From Flavobacterium sp. LC2016-13 (GTDB lineage: Bacteria; Bacteroidota; Bacteroidia; Flavobacteriales; Flavobacteriaceae): a stretch of 64,000 nt of DNA. The position numbers and the translations under genes are program-made. The notes below the pieces were generated by a model. That model was not told the origin of the DNA, did no database searches, and saw nothing but the letters and a program-made list of their open reading frames with translations. The DNA is taken from positions 248,001-312,000 of the forward strand of contig NZ_WMDQ01000004.1 in assembly GCF_009707955.1 (NCBI RefSeq). The letters run 5' to 3'. This document shows, in pieces, positions 1 through 8,797 of the stretch (its first letter is position 1; each line of letters begins with the position of its first letter).

Positions 1-792
1 TTTTGAAGAAGCTTCTTTGTCCAAAACAAAAACCGCATTATTATGTTCCTGTAAAAACGAAGCCGGAATTTGATTCGTTACTTCATCTTCAACTGATTTT
101 TTAATAATGCTCGCTTTTCCTTCTCCCCACGCCATCAATATTACTTGTTTGGCTTCCATGATTTTTTTTACACCAAGGGTAATAGCGGTTCTTGGCGTGT
201 TGCTCAATCCCGAAAAATCCTTGCTTGCCGCAACCCTTGTAATATGGTCCAGCGCCACCAAACGTGTTTTTGAGTTTTGAAGCGAACCCGATTCATTAAA
301 ACCAATATGTCCGTTTCCTCCAATGCCAAGAATCTGCAGATCGATTCCGCCCAAAGCTTCGATTTTGGCTTCGTATTCATGGCAGTAATCCGCGATTTGT
401 TCCTTGGTTAAAAGCCCGTCAGGAACATGCGCGTTTTCAGGCAGGATATCAACATGGTCAAACAAAAGTTCTTTCATGAATCGGACATAACTGTTGATCG
501 AATTAGGCTGCATCGGATAATATTCATCCAGATTGAAACTGATTACGTTTTTAAAACTCAAACCTTCTTCTTTATGAAGTCTTACCAGTTCAGCATATAA
601 TCCTTTTGGGGAAGATCCTGTGGCCAATCCCAAAATACAAGGCTGGTTTTCTTTTTGTTTTGATTGAATTAAAGCTGCAATTTCTTTGGCAACCGCTTTT
701 GAGGCATCAGATGAATTCTCAAAAACAACCGTATTGATGTTCTCGAAACGTTTCTCGAATCCTGTTGCTTTGTCTACTTTACTTTTTAACAT
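1..792 (-). CDS. nagB: glucosamine-6-phosphate deaminase (NagB type), 3' end outside window
   Basis: This enzyme interconverts glucosamine-6-phosphate with fructose-6-phosphate and ammonia in amino-sugar catabolism. The frame is open from an ATG at 792 to the window edge, 264 codons. Visible NagB signatures are the LGLATGSSPKGLY phosphate loop, SFNLDEYYPM around the catalytic Asp, and GIGGNGHIGFNE. A stand-alone NagB would end near here, but no stop is seen and the last residues (VLDKEASSK) resemble the junction of the long Bacteroidota form, which carries an extra PIG-L/LmbE-like C-terminal domain. That extension is inferred, not seen. A 19-bp direct repeat lies 220-350 bases upstream. Confidence 0.88.
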   Translation of the reverse strand, partial: MLKSKVDKATGFEKRFENINTVVFENSSDASKAVAKEIAALIQSKQKENQPCILGLATGSSPKGLYAELVRLHKEEGLSFKNVISFNLDEYYPMQPNSINSYVRFMKELLFDHVDILPENAHVPDGLLTKEQIADYCHEYEAKIEALGGIDLQILGIGGNGHIGFNESGSLQNSKTRLVALDHITRVAASKDFSGLSNTPRTAITLGVKKIMEAKQVILMAWGEGKASIIKKSVEDEVTNQIPASFLQEHNNAVFVLDKEASSK

Positions 793-1010
793 AACTATAT
801 ATTTTCTTTTATTTTAAATTTCTGTCTTTATCAAAATCATTTCAAGAAGCCTAAATCTCGTTACAAAGAAATTAAATCACTCAAAATCAATATTATATAA
901 AGATAAACCCTTTCAAATTACAATACAATAAAACTTAGCAAACTCAATTAAACCTAGACTTCAGGCTTTTTTGCAAATTATTATACCGAATTGCAATTAT
1001 TTTGTAAATG

Positions 1011-1029
1011 TATGCATTTTTTTTGCAAT
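1011..1029. repeat. 19-bp direct repeat upstream of nagB, copy 1
   Basis: The sequence TATGCATTTTTTTTGCAAT differs at one base from a second copy at 1122-1140. Further TTGCAA and TTTGCAT words lie around both copies. This looks like a repeated protein-binding site ahead of nagB on the minus strand, but no regulator gene is nearby to name. Confidence 0.5.
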
Positions 1030-1121
1030 ACAAAGAAAATATAACTTAATAACTTTTTCTTAACTACTTGTTATATATAAGAAATACTAAGATTTTCAAC
1101 GTAATTTCCATTTAATTCCAC

Positions 1122-1140
1122 TATGCATATTTTTTGCAAT
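1122..1140. repeat. 19-bp direct repeat upstream of nagB, copy 2
   Basis: The sequence TATGCATATTTTTTGCAAT is the second copy of the motif at 1011-1029. The gene-free stretch 793-1209 otherwise holds only the terminator at 1159-1190. Confidence 0.5.
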
Positions 1141-1158
1141 CTATTTTTGCATTAAATG

Positions 1159-1190
1159 AAAAAGCCATCAGTTTCCTGATGGCTTTTTAA
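1159..1190 (-). terminator. intrinsic terminator of the LysM/OsmC pair
   Basis: The stem AAAGCCATCA / TGATGGCTTT with loop GTTTCC is flanked by A and T runs. It lies 20 bases past the OsmC stop codon on the minus strand. Confidence 0.85.
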
Positions 1191-1209
1191 ATATTCTTAA
1201 ATTATTTAA

Positions 1210-1611
1210 TTACTTCCAGTTAAAAGTAATTCGTTTTTCGATTTCATTACTTAAACTCAAAAACACTGGGCAAGTCATTCCTGCACGTTCTAAAATAGTT
1301 CTTGTTTTTTCGTCAACATCACCTTTCATTTCAAAAATAATTTCGATTGCGCCAATTCGTCTTGGCTCTGCATTCATTATTTTAGTTACTTCAGCTGTTG
1401 AGTCGTTAATATTAACATTCAAATCACGAGCTTTAATTCCCATAATTGTCATCATACAACTTGCCAAAGCATTTGCAACTGTATCAGTTGGAGAAAACGC
1501 TTCACCTTTTCCGTTATTATCTAATGGTGCGTCAGAAATAATTTCACTTCCTGATTGCACATGAATAGATTTTGTTCTTAAATCGCCTAAATAGGTTACT
1601 TTCGATGTCAT
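1210..1611 (-). CDS. OsmC family protein
   Basis: OsmC/Ohr proteins are cytoplasmic thiol peroxidases that reduce organic hydroperoxides. This 133-residue protein has the usual family length and both conserved cysteines, in ALASCMMTIMG (about residue 53) and GMTCPVFLSLS (about residue 114). The second motif resembles the YhfA-like branch more than classical Ohr, so the substrate is uncertain. Its ATG overlaps the stop of the upstream LysM gene by one base (TAATG), so the two are translationally coupled, although a functional link between them is not obvious. Confidence 0.88.
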   Translation of the reverse strand: MTSKVTYLGDLRTKSIHVQSGSEIISDAPLDNNGKGEAFSPTDTVANALASCMMTIMGIKARDLNVNINDSTAEVTKIMNAEPRRIGAIEIIFEMKGDVDEKTRTILERAGMTCPVFLSLSNEIEKRITFNWK

Positions 1612-3713
1612 TAATTTGCTACTTTTAAAGTTAAGTCTGTATCATAATACAAAATGTAAACACCTCTGTTAGCGTGTCCTCCATCTTCTTTTTTATAATA
1701 CTGAAATTTATTATCAACTTGTTCTGTTGTTATTGAATCTGTCGTTTCCTGATATGTTTTTTCCTGAACCAAACGCATCATCGTATCAAAAGTTACATCA
1801 AAACCACGAGTTGCATAAGTGTTTGGATTAACCTTGTTTTTTAATCTGTATTCTTTTTCAAAAATCATAACAGGCTGCTCATCACTTTCACGTGTTACAG
1901 AAGGGTACATTAATTTTAGTTTTACCAAATTATCAAAACTAATTTCGTCAGTATCAAGCGTACTGTTTGGCTCTAAAATTACCAATTGCACCTGACATGT
2001 TTTTTGCGCATCCAATAAAGCTTTTATCGTTGTTTTAACCATAGCAGTATTAGCCGTTTCCATCACAACATAATTCATTCGGTTTGGCAACAATAAACTT
2101 TTTAAACTTGCTACATCTAAACCTCCTGTTTCTGACAATCCGGCAAAAACAACTCCTTTTTGATTTTGTTTGATATAACTTATTACTGATTCTTTTTTCT
2201 TGTCTACAACAGCAACAATATTTCCGTTTTTAGCACGCATATAATCAAAAACAGCATTTCTAACTACATCATTTGTAGGTACTGATTGGTACAAATTATC
2301 AATTGGATTAGCGGTATCTTTTGATAATGGCGAAATTACCGGAACATTATATAGTCTTAATGAATTGGCAGTTGACTCAGCATTGCTTTGATAAAATGGT
2401 CCGATAACGGCATTAGCATCTTGCAATTTATTTTGAGAAATTAAAGCTGAAATGTTCGAAGTGTTTTTAGTTTCCTGCGAATCATAAATTGCCACATCAA
2501 TTGGTAATTTTAAGGCTTTCGCCGAATCTATCGCCATCAAAGCACCTGAATAAAAATCAAGTGTCATGTTCAGGAATTTATCCTTTTTTAATCTGGTTGC
2601 AACACTTGTAGTGTCGTTTTGCATTTTAGCGATGTTAAAAGGCAATAGCAAAACGACTTTTTTACGCTCATTTTGACCTCTCTTTTTCGTTAATTCTACC
2701 ACTTCCGGATCAGCAGAAACGGTTTCAGATTTCACTTTTTCAAGAATTCTGATAGATCCGCCTGTGTTTTCTACTGGTTTCTCAACTGTTTTTTCGATCG
2801 GTTTTTCAACTGTTTGTTGTGGCTGTTGTTGTGCGATGATCGGAACCGGCGCAACAAATCCCGACGGTACTTTTAAAACCATTCCTTCTTTCAATCCTTC
2901 AGAAAGTGACGGATTTAATGCTGTCAATTCATCCTGAGTTAACTGAAATGTTCTTGATAAACTATAAAGTGTTTCTTTAGGTTTCACTTGATAATCCATA
3001 TAAGTTGTTCCTTTTTTCGAAGCTTCGTTTGATTTTTTAGCTTCAGCTTGTTTTTCAACATTTGCTGTCGAAGCTGAAACTTCTGTTTTTGGAGCGGTTC
3101 CTTTTATGGTCAATCTATATCCAACAGGTAAACTTGCAACAATATCAGGATTACGTTTTTCTAAATCCTCAATAGTAGTTTTATATTCTTTTGCAATCGA
3201 ATATTTAGTTTCTTTTGCTACAACATCATGATATACATATTTTTCTGAAGTTGTTGATTTTGCAGTCGTTGCTACGCTTTTTGGCACTGATCCTTTAGCG
3301 GGAATAGTAAGCGTTTGTCCTATTTGTAACCCATTTGCTACTAAAAACGGATTCGCAGCTTTTAAGGCTTCATCAGAAACACCGTATTTTTTCTCTATTC
3401 CAAATAATGTTTCTTTTGGCTGTACTTCATGCGTTGTTTCTTTTCCTGTTGCAGTATTTTTAGATGCTGTAACTTCTTTTTTTACGGCAGTAGCTTTGCC
3501 TGAAGTTGGAATCAATAAAACCGTATTAGGCACTAATCCAGTTCGCGCATCAGGATTTAAAGAGTAAATATCATAAGGCGTAACCTTAAATTTCTCTGCA
3601 ATCTGATTGATAGTTTCTCCACTTGAAACTTTATACTTTACTACTTTTTCCTGGGCAAAAGCAGAACAAGTAATAAAAAAAACAAGAGATAATAATGCTA
3701 AATAATATTTCAT
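1611..3713 (-). CDS. LysM-repeat protein fused to a periplasmic-binding-like domain
   Basis: A 700-residue exported protein with a signal peptide (residues 1-21, ending SAFAQ). Four LysM peptidoglycan-binding repeats follow at about 27-69, 94-137, 160-204 and 240-283, each ending in a VLLIP- or LTIP-like strand. After a Pro/Gln/Lys-rich linker (about 288-320), residues from about 350 resemble the type-1 periplasmic ligand-binding fold (KKVVLLLPFN, later NAVIGPFYQSNAES and VPVISPLSKDT). It probably docks to peptidoglycan in the periplasm, but the ligand and role are unknown. The same layout is common in Flavobacteria beside guaA. Confidence 0.85.
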   Translation of the reverse strand: MKYYLALLSLVFFITCSAFAQEKVVKYKVSSGETINQIAEKFKVTPYDIYSLNPDARTGLVPNTVLLIPTSGKATAVKKEVTASKNTATGKETTHEVQPKETLFGIEKKYGVSDEALKAANPFLVANGLQIGQTLTIPAKGSVPKSVATTAKSTTSEKYVYHDVVAKETKYSIAKEYKTTIEDLEKRNPDIVASLPVGYRLTIKGTAPKTEVSASTANVEKQAEAKKSNEASKKGTTYMDYQVKPKETLYSLSRTFQLTQDELTALNPSLSEGLKEGMVLKVPSGFVAPVPIIAQQQPQQTVEKPIEKTVEKPVENTGGSIRILEKVKSETVSADPEVVELTKKRGQNERKKVVLLLPFNIAKMQNDTTSVATRLKKDKFLNMTLDFYSGALMAIDSAKALKLPIDVAIYDSQETKNTSNISALISQNKLQDANAVIGPFYQSNAESTANSLRLYNVPVISPLSKDTANPIDNLYQSVPTNDVVRNAVFDYMRAKNGNIVAVVDKKKESVISYIKQNQKGVVFAGLSETGGLDVASLKSLLLPNRMNYVVMETANTAMVKTTIKALLDAQKTCQVQLVILEPNSTLDTDEISFDNLVKLKLMYPSVTRESDEQPVMIFEKEYRLKNKVNPNTYATRGFDVTFDTMMRLVQEKTYQETTDSITTEQVDNKFQYYKKEDGGHANRGVYILYYDTDLTLKVAN

Positions 3714-3808
3714 AATAGGGCTTAAAACAATTAATTTTTAATTCAAAAACAAGATACTAATTTTTGTCTAAGCAAGATTCAGGCCACTTGTTATTTTTTA
3801 CTTCATTA

Positions 3809-5725
3809 TTATCTAAGATCAATTTCTGCTTTAGCAATAATGATGTTTTTATATAACTCAACTTCTTCCTTTTTCTTGCATTGATATAAAAGTTCTTCCA
3901 TATTTGGATACTTATCTGAGTAAACATAGTACGAAAGACTGTTTATATTAAAGAAAAAACTAGCATTAAAATCGCCTGAATCAATAAGTTCCATAATAAA
4001 CTTATCTCTGGGCGCTGCATCTGTAAATATACCTAAAACTAAGTAATAGCCGTTTGAAACTTCTTTAAGATTATCATAAACTTCTATCTTAATATTTTTT
4101 TCATTTTTAAACGGATTTTCTTTGAGTTCACGCTTCATTTCTTCTAAAGAAACCGATTTAGAAACTACTTCTGAATTTCCTTTATTTTGATTTTTAATAG
4201 CTTCATCCTGATACTTTTTAAGTTTTATCAAGGCTACTTTATCATCAAATTTTCTGGCTTCCATATTATAATAAGAAGCTTTGCTAATGTGACGTTTTAT
4301 CTCAATTGTTTTTTGGGTATCAAGCGAATCAATTTTCGAAATCAACAATTGATTTTGTGCATCGCCTTGTTCCTGCTCTATTTTATATCGTTTTATTTCT
4401 TCTAATGAAAGACGCTGCTGTAATGAAGTTACGCTGTTTTTCTTTTCGCTTTCGCGGATTTTCTTCTTGTATTCCTGATTTTCTTCGAGCGCAATTCGCT
4501 CTACTTTATTCATTAATCCGGCGTAAGCTTTTCTGTTTTCAGCCAATTCTTTTTTCAGTTGAGAAGACAATTCACTTGTTTTGCCTATACTTTCATACGA
4601 TTGTTTCTCTAAACGTTTTGATTCATCAACATTCAAAACATCCATTCGTTTTAAATCAATCAAATCATTATTCATGGTATTTACCAATGAATCCAATTTA
4701 GCCATTAGAATATCCTGCACATTTTTATTTGCCTCTAAAACCAAACGCAGTTTTTCTACAGAATTGTCTTTAGAACCGCTCATATCATTCAGGTTCAATT
4801 TTAAATCATTAATTTTTATAATTTTCTGATTCATTTCTTTCTGAACAACCAATCTGTCTTTTAAATCTTCTAATTCTACTGTTTTTGCTTTCGTTTTTTC
4901 AACAATAACTTGTTTTTCGGCCAAAGCCAACATCAATTCTTCGCCTTCGTTTGTTGGTTTTATTGCTGTTGTATTGATGGCTAATTTATTACCAATAACC
5001 AATCCGTTTACAATTTCAGGATTTTGAGATTCTAACTGATCTATAGAAATAGAGTATTTTTTAGCAATAGAAAATTTAGTCTCTTTTGGCTCAACAACGT
5101 GAAAAATAGTTTCTCCGTTTATAACACGAACTCTTCCATCTAAGGTTTTTCTTTTATTTGGAATAGCAATCGTTTGTCCAATTTGCAAACCGCCCTGAAG
5201 TAAATCTTTATTTAAATTTTCTAAATCCTGTACCGAAACATTATATTGTCTGGCAATACTAAATAATGATTCTTTGGCAAGTACCTGATGCGTTGCTTTT
5301 GAAGAAGTTGTAGTTTCCGTTTTTGGAAGATTTGAAGCATTTTGCGGAATAACTAATTCCTGACCAATCTGAAGTCCGTTGGCAAGAATTGTAGCATTTG
5401 CATTCTGAAGAGCTTCAACAGAAACATTGTATTGTTTTGATAAACCAAAAAGCGTTTCTTTTGGTTGAACAATATGTGTTACTTGTTGGTTTGAATTTTG
5501 TTTTCCTGCATTGTGAACAGGAATTTTAAGAACCTGATTATCCTTGATTCCGCTTTGCGATTCTGGATTGAGTTTGTAAATTTCATCTACAGAAACCTGA
5601 TATTTTTGGGCAATAAAATAAGCAGTTTCTCCTTTTTGAATTTTGTGTTCAATAATTGAATCTTGCGCAGTTATTTTGTTAAAAGACAAAACAAACACAA
5701 GAGAAATCGTTAAAAGTTCTCTCAT
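3809..5725 (-). CDS. LysM-repeat protein with coiled coil and SPOR-like C-terminus
   Basis: A 638-residue exported protein (signal peptide to about residue 20, ITAQ). It has four LysM repeats at about 26-69, 82-127, 144-189 and 207-250, then a long charged helical region (about 270-540) with coiled-coil character. The last 85 residues (YYLVLGIFTDAAPRDKF and onward) look like a SPOR-type peptidoglycan-binding fold, which is a judgement by eye. It lies 95 bases upstream of the other LysM gene and in the same direction, so the two may be co-expressed as envelope proteins. Substrate and partners are unknown. Confidence 0.8.
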   Translation of the reverse strand: MRELLTISLVFVLSFNKITAQDSIIEHKIQKGETAYFIAQKYQVSVDEIYKLNPESQSGIKDNQVLKIPVHNAGKQNSNQQVTHIVQPKETLFGLSKQYNVSVEALQNANATILANGLQIGQELVIPQNASNLPKTETTTSSKATHQVLAKESLFSIARQYNVSVQDLENLNKDLLQGGLQIGQTIAIPNKRKTLDGRVRVINGETIFHVVEPKETKFSIAKKYSISIDQLESQNPEIVNGLVIGNKLAINTTAIKPTNEGEELMLALAEKQVIVEKTKAKTVELEDLKDRLVVQKEMNQKIIKINDLKLNLNDMSGSKDNSVEKLRLVLEANKNVQDILMAKLDSLVNTMNNDLIDLKRMDVLNVDESKRLEKQSYESIGKTSELSSQLKKELAENRKAYAGLMNKVERIALEENQEYKKKIRESEKKNSVTSLQQRLSLEEIKRYKIEQEQGDAQNQLLISKIDSLDTQKTIEIKRHISKASYYNMEARKFDDKVALIKLKKYQDEAIKNQNKGNSEVVSKSVSLEEMKRELKENPFKNEKNIKIEVYDNLKEVSNGYYLVLGIFTDAAPRDKFIMELIDSGDFNASFFFNINSLSYYVYSDKYPNMEELLYQCKKKEEVELYKNIIIAKAEIDLR

Positions 5726-5742
5726 AAATAGTAGGTTATAAA

Positions 5743-5776
5743 AATTAAGGCCTTACAAATGTAAGACCTTAATTTT
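5743..5776 (-). terminator. intrinsic terminator after guaA
   Basis: The inverted repeat AATTAAGGcCTTAC / GTAAGaCCTTAATT with loop AAAT is followed by T residues on the minus strand, just past the guaA stop. Confidence 0.8.
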
Positions 5777-5786
5777 AAATATGGTA

Positions 5787-7316
5787 CTATTCCCACTCAA
5801 TTGTTGCAGGTGGTTTTGAACTTATATCGTAAACAACACGATTCACGCCTTTTACCTTATTGATAATATCATTCGATACTTTCATCAAGAAATCATACGG
5901 TAAATGAACCCAGTCAGCCGTCATACCGTCAGTAGATTCAACAGCTCTAAGCGCTACTACTTTTTCGTACGTACGCTCATCGCCCATCACACCAACACTA
6001 TTTACAGGAAGCAAAATTGCTCCGGCCTGCCAAACTTTGTCGTATAATCCCCAAGATTTTAATCCGTCGATAAAAACAGCATCAACATCTTGCAAAATCT
6101 GAACTTTTTCCGGAGTAATATCTCCTAAAATTCTAATTGATAATCCCGGACCTGGAAAAGGGTGTCTTCCTAATAATTCAGGATCTATTCCTAAAGTAGC
6201 ACCAACTCTTCGAACTTCGTCTTTAAACAACATTCTAAGCGGTTCTACAATTTTTAATTTCATATAATCAGGCAATCCACCTACATTATGGTGTGATTTA
6301 ATCGTTGCCGATGGTCCTTTTACCGAAACTGATTCGATTACGTCAGGATAAATAGTTCCTTGCGCCAACCATTTTACGTCTTCGATTAAGTGAGATTCAT
6401 CATCAAAAACTTCGATAAATACACGACCAATGGTTTTACGTTTGGTTTCAGGATCACTGATTCCGGCTAATTCACCTAGAAAACGATCTCCGGCGTCTAC
6501 TCCTTTTACGTTTAATCCCATTCCTTTGTATTGATCTAATACATTTTGGAATTCGTTTTTACGAAGTAAACCGTTATTTACGAAAATACAGTATAAGTTT
6601 TTTCCAATTGCCTGGTGTAATAAAACTGCGGCTACAGTAGAATCTACTCCACCTGACAATCCTAAAACAACTTTATCATTTCCTAATTTCTCTTTTAATT
6701 CTCCCACCATTTCTTCAACGAAAGCATTTGGTGTAAAGTTTTGAGGAACCTCGGCAATTTTTACTAAAAAGTTTTCCAGCATTTTTGATCCATCTGTAGA
6801 ATGGAAAACTTCTGGATGGTATTGAATTCCGTAAGTTGTTTCACCTTCAATTTTATAAGCAGCAAATTCTACGTCATGCGTGCTCGCTAATTTTACAGCA
6901 TTTGTTGGAAGTGCTTTTACACTATCGCTGTGACTCATCCAAACCTGGCTGTTCTCTGAAACTCCTTCAAAGAAAACTTCATTATCTTTTATATAAGATA
7001 AATTAGCTCTACCGTATTCTCTGGTGTTTGAAGCTGCGACTTCGCCTCCGCTGAAATGCGCTAAATATTGTGCTCCGTAACAAACTGCCAACATTGGAAG
7101 TTTGCCTCGAATTTGAGATAAATCAGGATGTGGAGCATCTTCTGCACGAACAGAAAATGGGCTTCCTCCCAAAATTACGGCTTTATAAGGTGATAAATCA
7201 CTAGGAAAGTGATTGTAAGGGAAAATTTCGCAGAATATATTTAATTCGCGAACTCTACGCGCAATAAGCTGTGTATATTGCGATCCGAAATCTAAAATAA
7301 GTACGTTGTGTTGCAT
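5787..7316 (-). CDS. guaA: GMP synthase (glutamine-hydrolysing)
   Basis: GuaA converts XMP, ATP and glutamine to GMP, the last step of guanine nucleotide synthesis. The N-terminal class I amidotransferase domain shows LAVCYGAQY with the nucleophile Cys and YHPEV with the catalytic His. The ATP pyrophosphatase domain shows the P-loop [13 protein letters not shown], and the C-terminal dimerisation domain ends PPATIEWE. I place the start at the ATG at 7316 ([18 protein letters not shown]), giving 509 residues. The frame extends two codons further only through a TTG at 7322. No purine riboswitch is visible upstream, but a long hairpin lies at 7347-7396. Confidence 0.96.
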   Translation of the reverse strand: MQHNVLILDFGSQYTQLIARRVRELNIFCEIFPYNHFPSDLSPYKAVILGGSPFSVRAEDAPHPDLSQIRGKLPMLAVCYGAQYLAHFSGGEVAASNTREYGRANLSYIKDNEVFFEGVSENSQVWMSHSDSVKALPTNAVKLASTHDVEFAAYKIEGETTYGIQYHPEVFHSTDGSKMLENFLVKIAEVPQNFTPNAFVEEMVGELKEKLGNDKVVLGLSGGVDSTVAAVLLHQAIGKNLYCIFVNNGLLRKNEFQNVLDQYKGMGLNVKGVDAGDRFLGELAGISDPETKRKTIGRVFIEVFDDESHLIEDVKWLAQGTIYPDVIESVSVKGPSATIKSHHNVGGLPDYMKLKIVEPLRMLFKDEVRRVGATLGIDPELLGRHPFPGPGLSIRILGDITPEKVQILQDVDAVFIDGLKSWGLYDKVWQAGAILLPVNSVGVMGDERTYEKVVALRAVESTDGMTADWVHLPYDFLMKVSNDIINKVKGVNRVVYDISSKPPATIEWE

Positions 7317-7346
7317 GCGCAAAAATACTTTTTATATTTCAATCTT

Positions 7347-7396
7347 AAAAATCGGAACAATGAAAAAATAATATTTTTTTTTATTGTTCCGATTTT
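7347..7396. other. long hairpin in the guaA upstream region
   Basis: AAAATCGGAACAAT pairs with ATTGTTCCGATTTT across a loop of A and T runs. On the minus strand the second arm is followed by TTTTT, so it is terminator-like and lies about 30 bases before the guaA start codon. It may be an upstream terminator, an attenuator-like leader, or a remnant of an intergenic repeat. The sequence alone does not decide. Confidence 0.5.
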
Positions 7397-7399
7397 AGC

Positions 7400-7499
7400 A
7401 AAGGTTCTGAGGTACTAAGTTGCTAAGATTCTAAGGTTATTGGGCTAAAAAAACAAAGAAAACTTAGTAACTCAGAACCTTAGCAACTTAGTACCTTCC
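7400..7499. repeat. intergenic inverted repeat, family A (copy 1)
   Basis: The arms are built from words such as AAGGTTCTGAGG, TACTAAGTTGCTAAG and their complements around an A-rich centre. Related copies occur at 8082-8169 and 10539-10644, and a looser variant at 8179-8240 and 59755-59896. Each lies between genes. Confidence 0.85.
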
Positions 7500-7551
7500 A
7501 AAAAAAATCCAACCTTCAAAAAAAAACGTATTTAAGAAAAAACCCATTTAT

Positions 7552-8079
7552 ATGAAATCAAAATTAATTGCCTTTACCCTTTTATTATCTCTATTTTTAA
7601 CGTCTTGTGATGCCGTTGATGATTTATTGACATTTACAATTTCAAATGAAGCATCGATCAAGATAAAAAGTACTTCACCTATTAATTTACCAACAGAAAT
7701 TATTACACCGGATGTTACTACAAATTCATCGGCTGAATTTGATAATAACAAAACAAAAGCAAGTTTGGTGAAAGATGTAAAATTGAAATCGCTTAGGCTT
7801 TCGATTACAAATCCTGACGGAAAGACTTTTACGTTTCTAAAATCAATTCATTTATATATTTCAACAACTGATTCTGATGAAATAGAATTGGCTTATCAGG
7901 ATAATATTAATGAAACAACCAATATGATTGATTTGATTAGTACTGATGCTAGGTTAGATCAATACATTAAAGCAGATAAATACAAAATAAGAACGCAGGT
8001 TACATTAAAAGAATCACTTACTCAAGATGTAACTGTAAAAGCAGATATGAAGTTTAGAGTTACTGCGGATCCGTTTTAA
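7552..8079 (+). CDS. putative lipoprotein, unknown function
   Basis: A 175-residue protein starting with a lipoprotein signal (LFLTSC, lipidated Cys at about residue 19). The mature part is rich in Thr, Ser, Asp and beta-strand-like alternation and has no motif I recognise. It is presumably anchored in the outer or inner membrane facing the periplasm. It is monocistronic, bracketed by family A inverted repeats on both sides. Confidence 0.65.
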   Translation: MKSKLIAFTLLLSLFLTSCDAVDDLLTFTISNEASIKIKSTSPINLPTEIITPDVTTNSSAEFDNNKTKASLVKDVKLKSLRLSITNPDGKTFTFLKSIHLYISTTDSDEIELAYQDNINETTNMIDLISTDARLDQYIKADKYKIRTQVTLKESLTQDVTVKADMKFRVTADPF

Positions 8080-8081
8080 TC

Positions 8082-8169
8082 AAAGGTGCTAAGATTCTGA
8101 GTAGCTAAGGTTCTAAGTTTTTTAGAAGTTTAAAAAAACTCAGCAACTCAGAATCTTAGCCACTTAGTT
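8082..8169. repeat. intergenic inverted repeat, family A (copy 2)
   Basis: The arms AAGGTGCTAAGATTCTGAGTAGCTAAGG and the complementary words CAGCAACTCAGAATCTTAGC fold back over an A-rich centre. It starts two bases after the lipoprotein stop codon, where it may also act as a transcription terminator. Confidence 0.8.
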
Positions 8170-8178
8170 TCTCTAAAA

Positions 8179-8240
8179 AGGGTTCAGAGGTTTCAAGGTG
8201 TAAAAACTTTGTACCTTTGAACCTTTGCTACTTTGAACCT
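8179..8240. repeat. intergenic inverted repeat, family A variant
   Basis: The arms GGGTTCAGAGGTTTCAAGG and CTTTGAACCTTTG fold back on each other. The wording matches the repeat at 59755-59896 more closely than copy 1, and it directly precedes the next gene. Confidence 0.7.
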
Positions 8241-8247
8241 ATAAATA

Positions 8248-8700
8248 ATGAAAATAATTAAAACGATATTGCTACACCTTATAATCATTTTTATTGTTGT
8301 TATCTTTCCTGTTGTTGTATATGAATTTATGTCAAATCATAACTATAATGATTTTGCATTTATTGGCGGAATATCTTATTTTATTTATGCTTTTTATCTG
8401 GCACTTAAAATTAAAAGTCATCGGGTAAAAGTTATCGTTTTAGGAATATTATATTCTTTATTAGCGCTCTGCGTTGGAATGTTATTTACTGAAATCAATG
8501 AATTTTCAATTCTTTTCTTCACAACAGTCAACTTAATACTTCAGGCTTTTTTATTAATAAAGCATCCCAAATCTAAAGACAGAGCCGTATGGAAATCCTA
8601 TTTAATTAGTTTTGTCATTACTATGATTCTGTCATTTTTCTTTGCTTTTTTATGGTTTCTTGCTATGGCTGCAAGCGGAATGCCTTCCAATTATTATTAA
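8248..8700 (+). CDS. small integral membrane protein, unknown
   Basis: A 150-residue protein with about five hydrophobic segments (about residues 5-28, 36-51, 60-78, 86-103 and 118-142) and a KHPKSKDRAVWK cytoplasmic-type loop. No family motif is recognised. It stands between an intergenic repeat and the pyruvate oxidase gene, in the same direction as its neighbours, with a 97-base gap downstream. Confidence 0.6.
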   Translation: MKIIKTILLHLIIIFIVVIFPVVVYEFMSNHNYNDFAFIGGISYFIYAFYLALKIKSHRVKVIVLGILYSLLALCVGMLFTEINEFSILFFTTVNLILQAFLLIKHPKSKDRAVWKSYLISFVITMILSFFFAFLWFLAMAASGMPSNYY

Positions 8701-8797
8701 CAATGTGATGTAGATTATAAAATATAATCATTAAAAAATAAAACAAACTCAGTTCAATGATTGTTACCTTTAAGATTAAATTCTAAAAAACACAATC

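Noticed and set aside
7317..7322. TTG start two codons upstream of guaA
   Set aside because: The ATG at 7316 gives the normal GuaA N-terminus.
7317..7550. Purine riboswitch before guaA
   Set aside because: Only a simple hairpin and a family A inverted repeat are present. The conserved purine aptamer core was not found.
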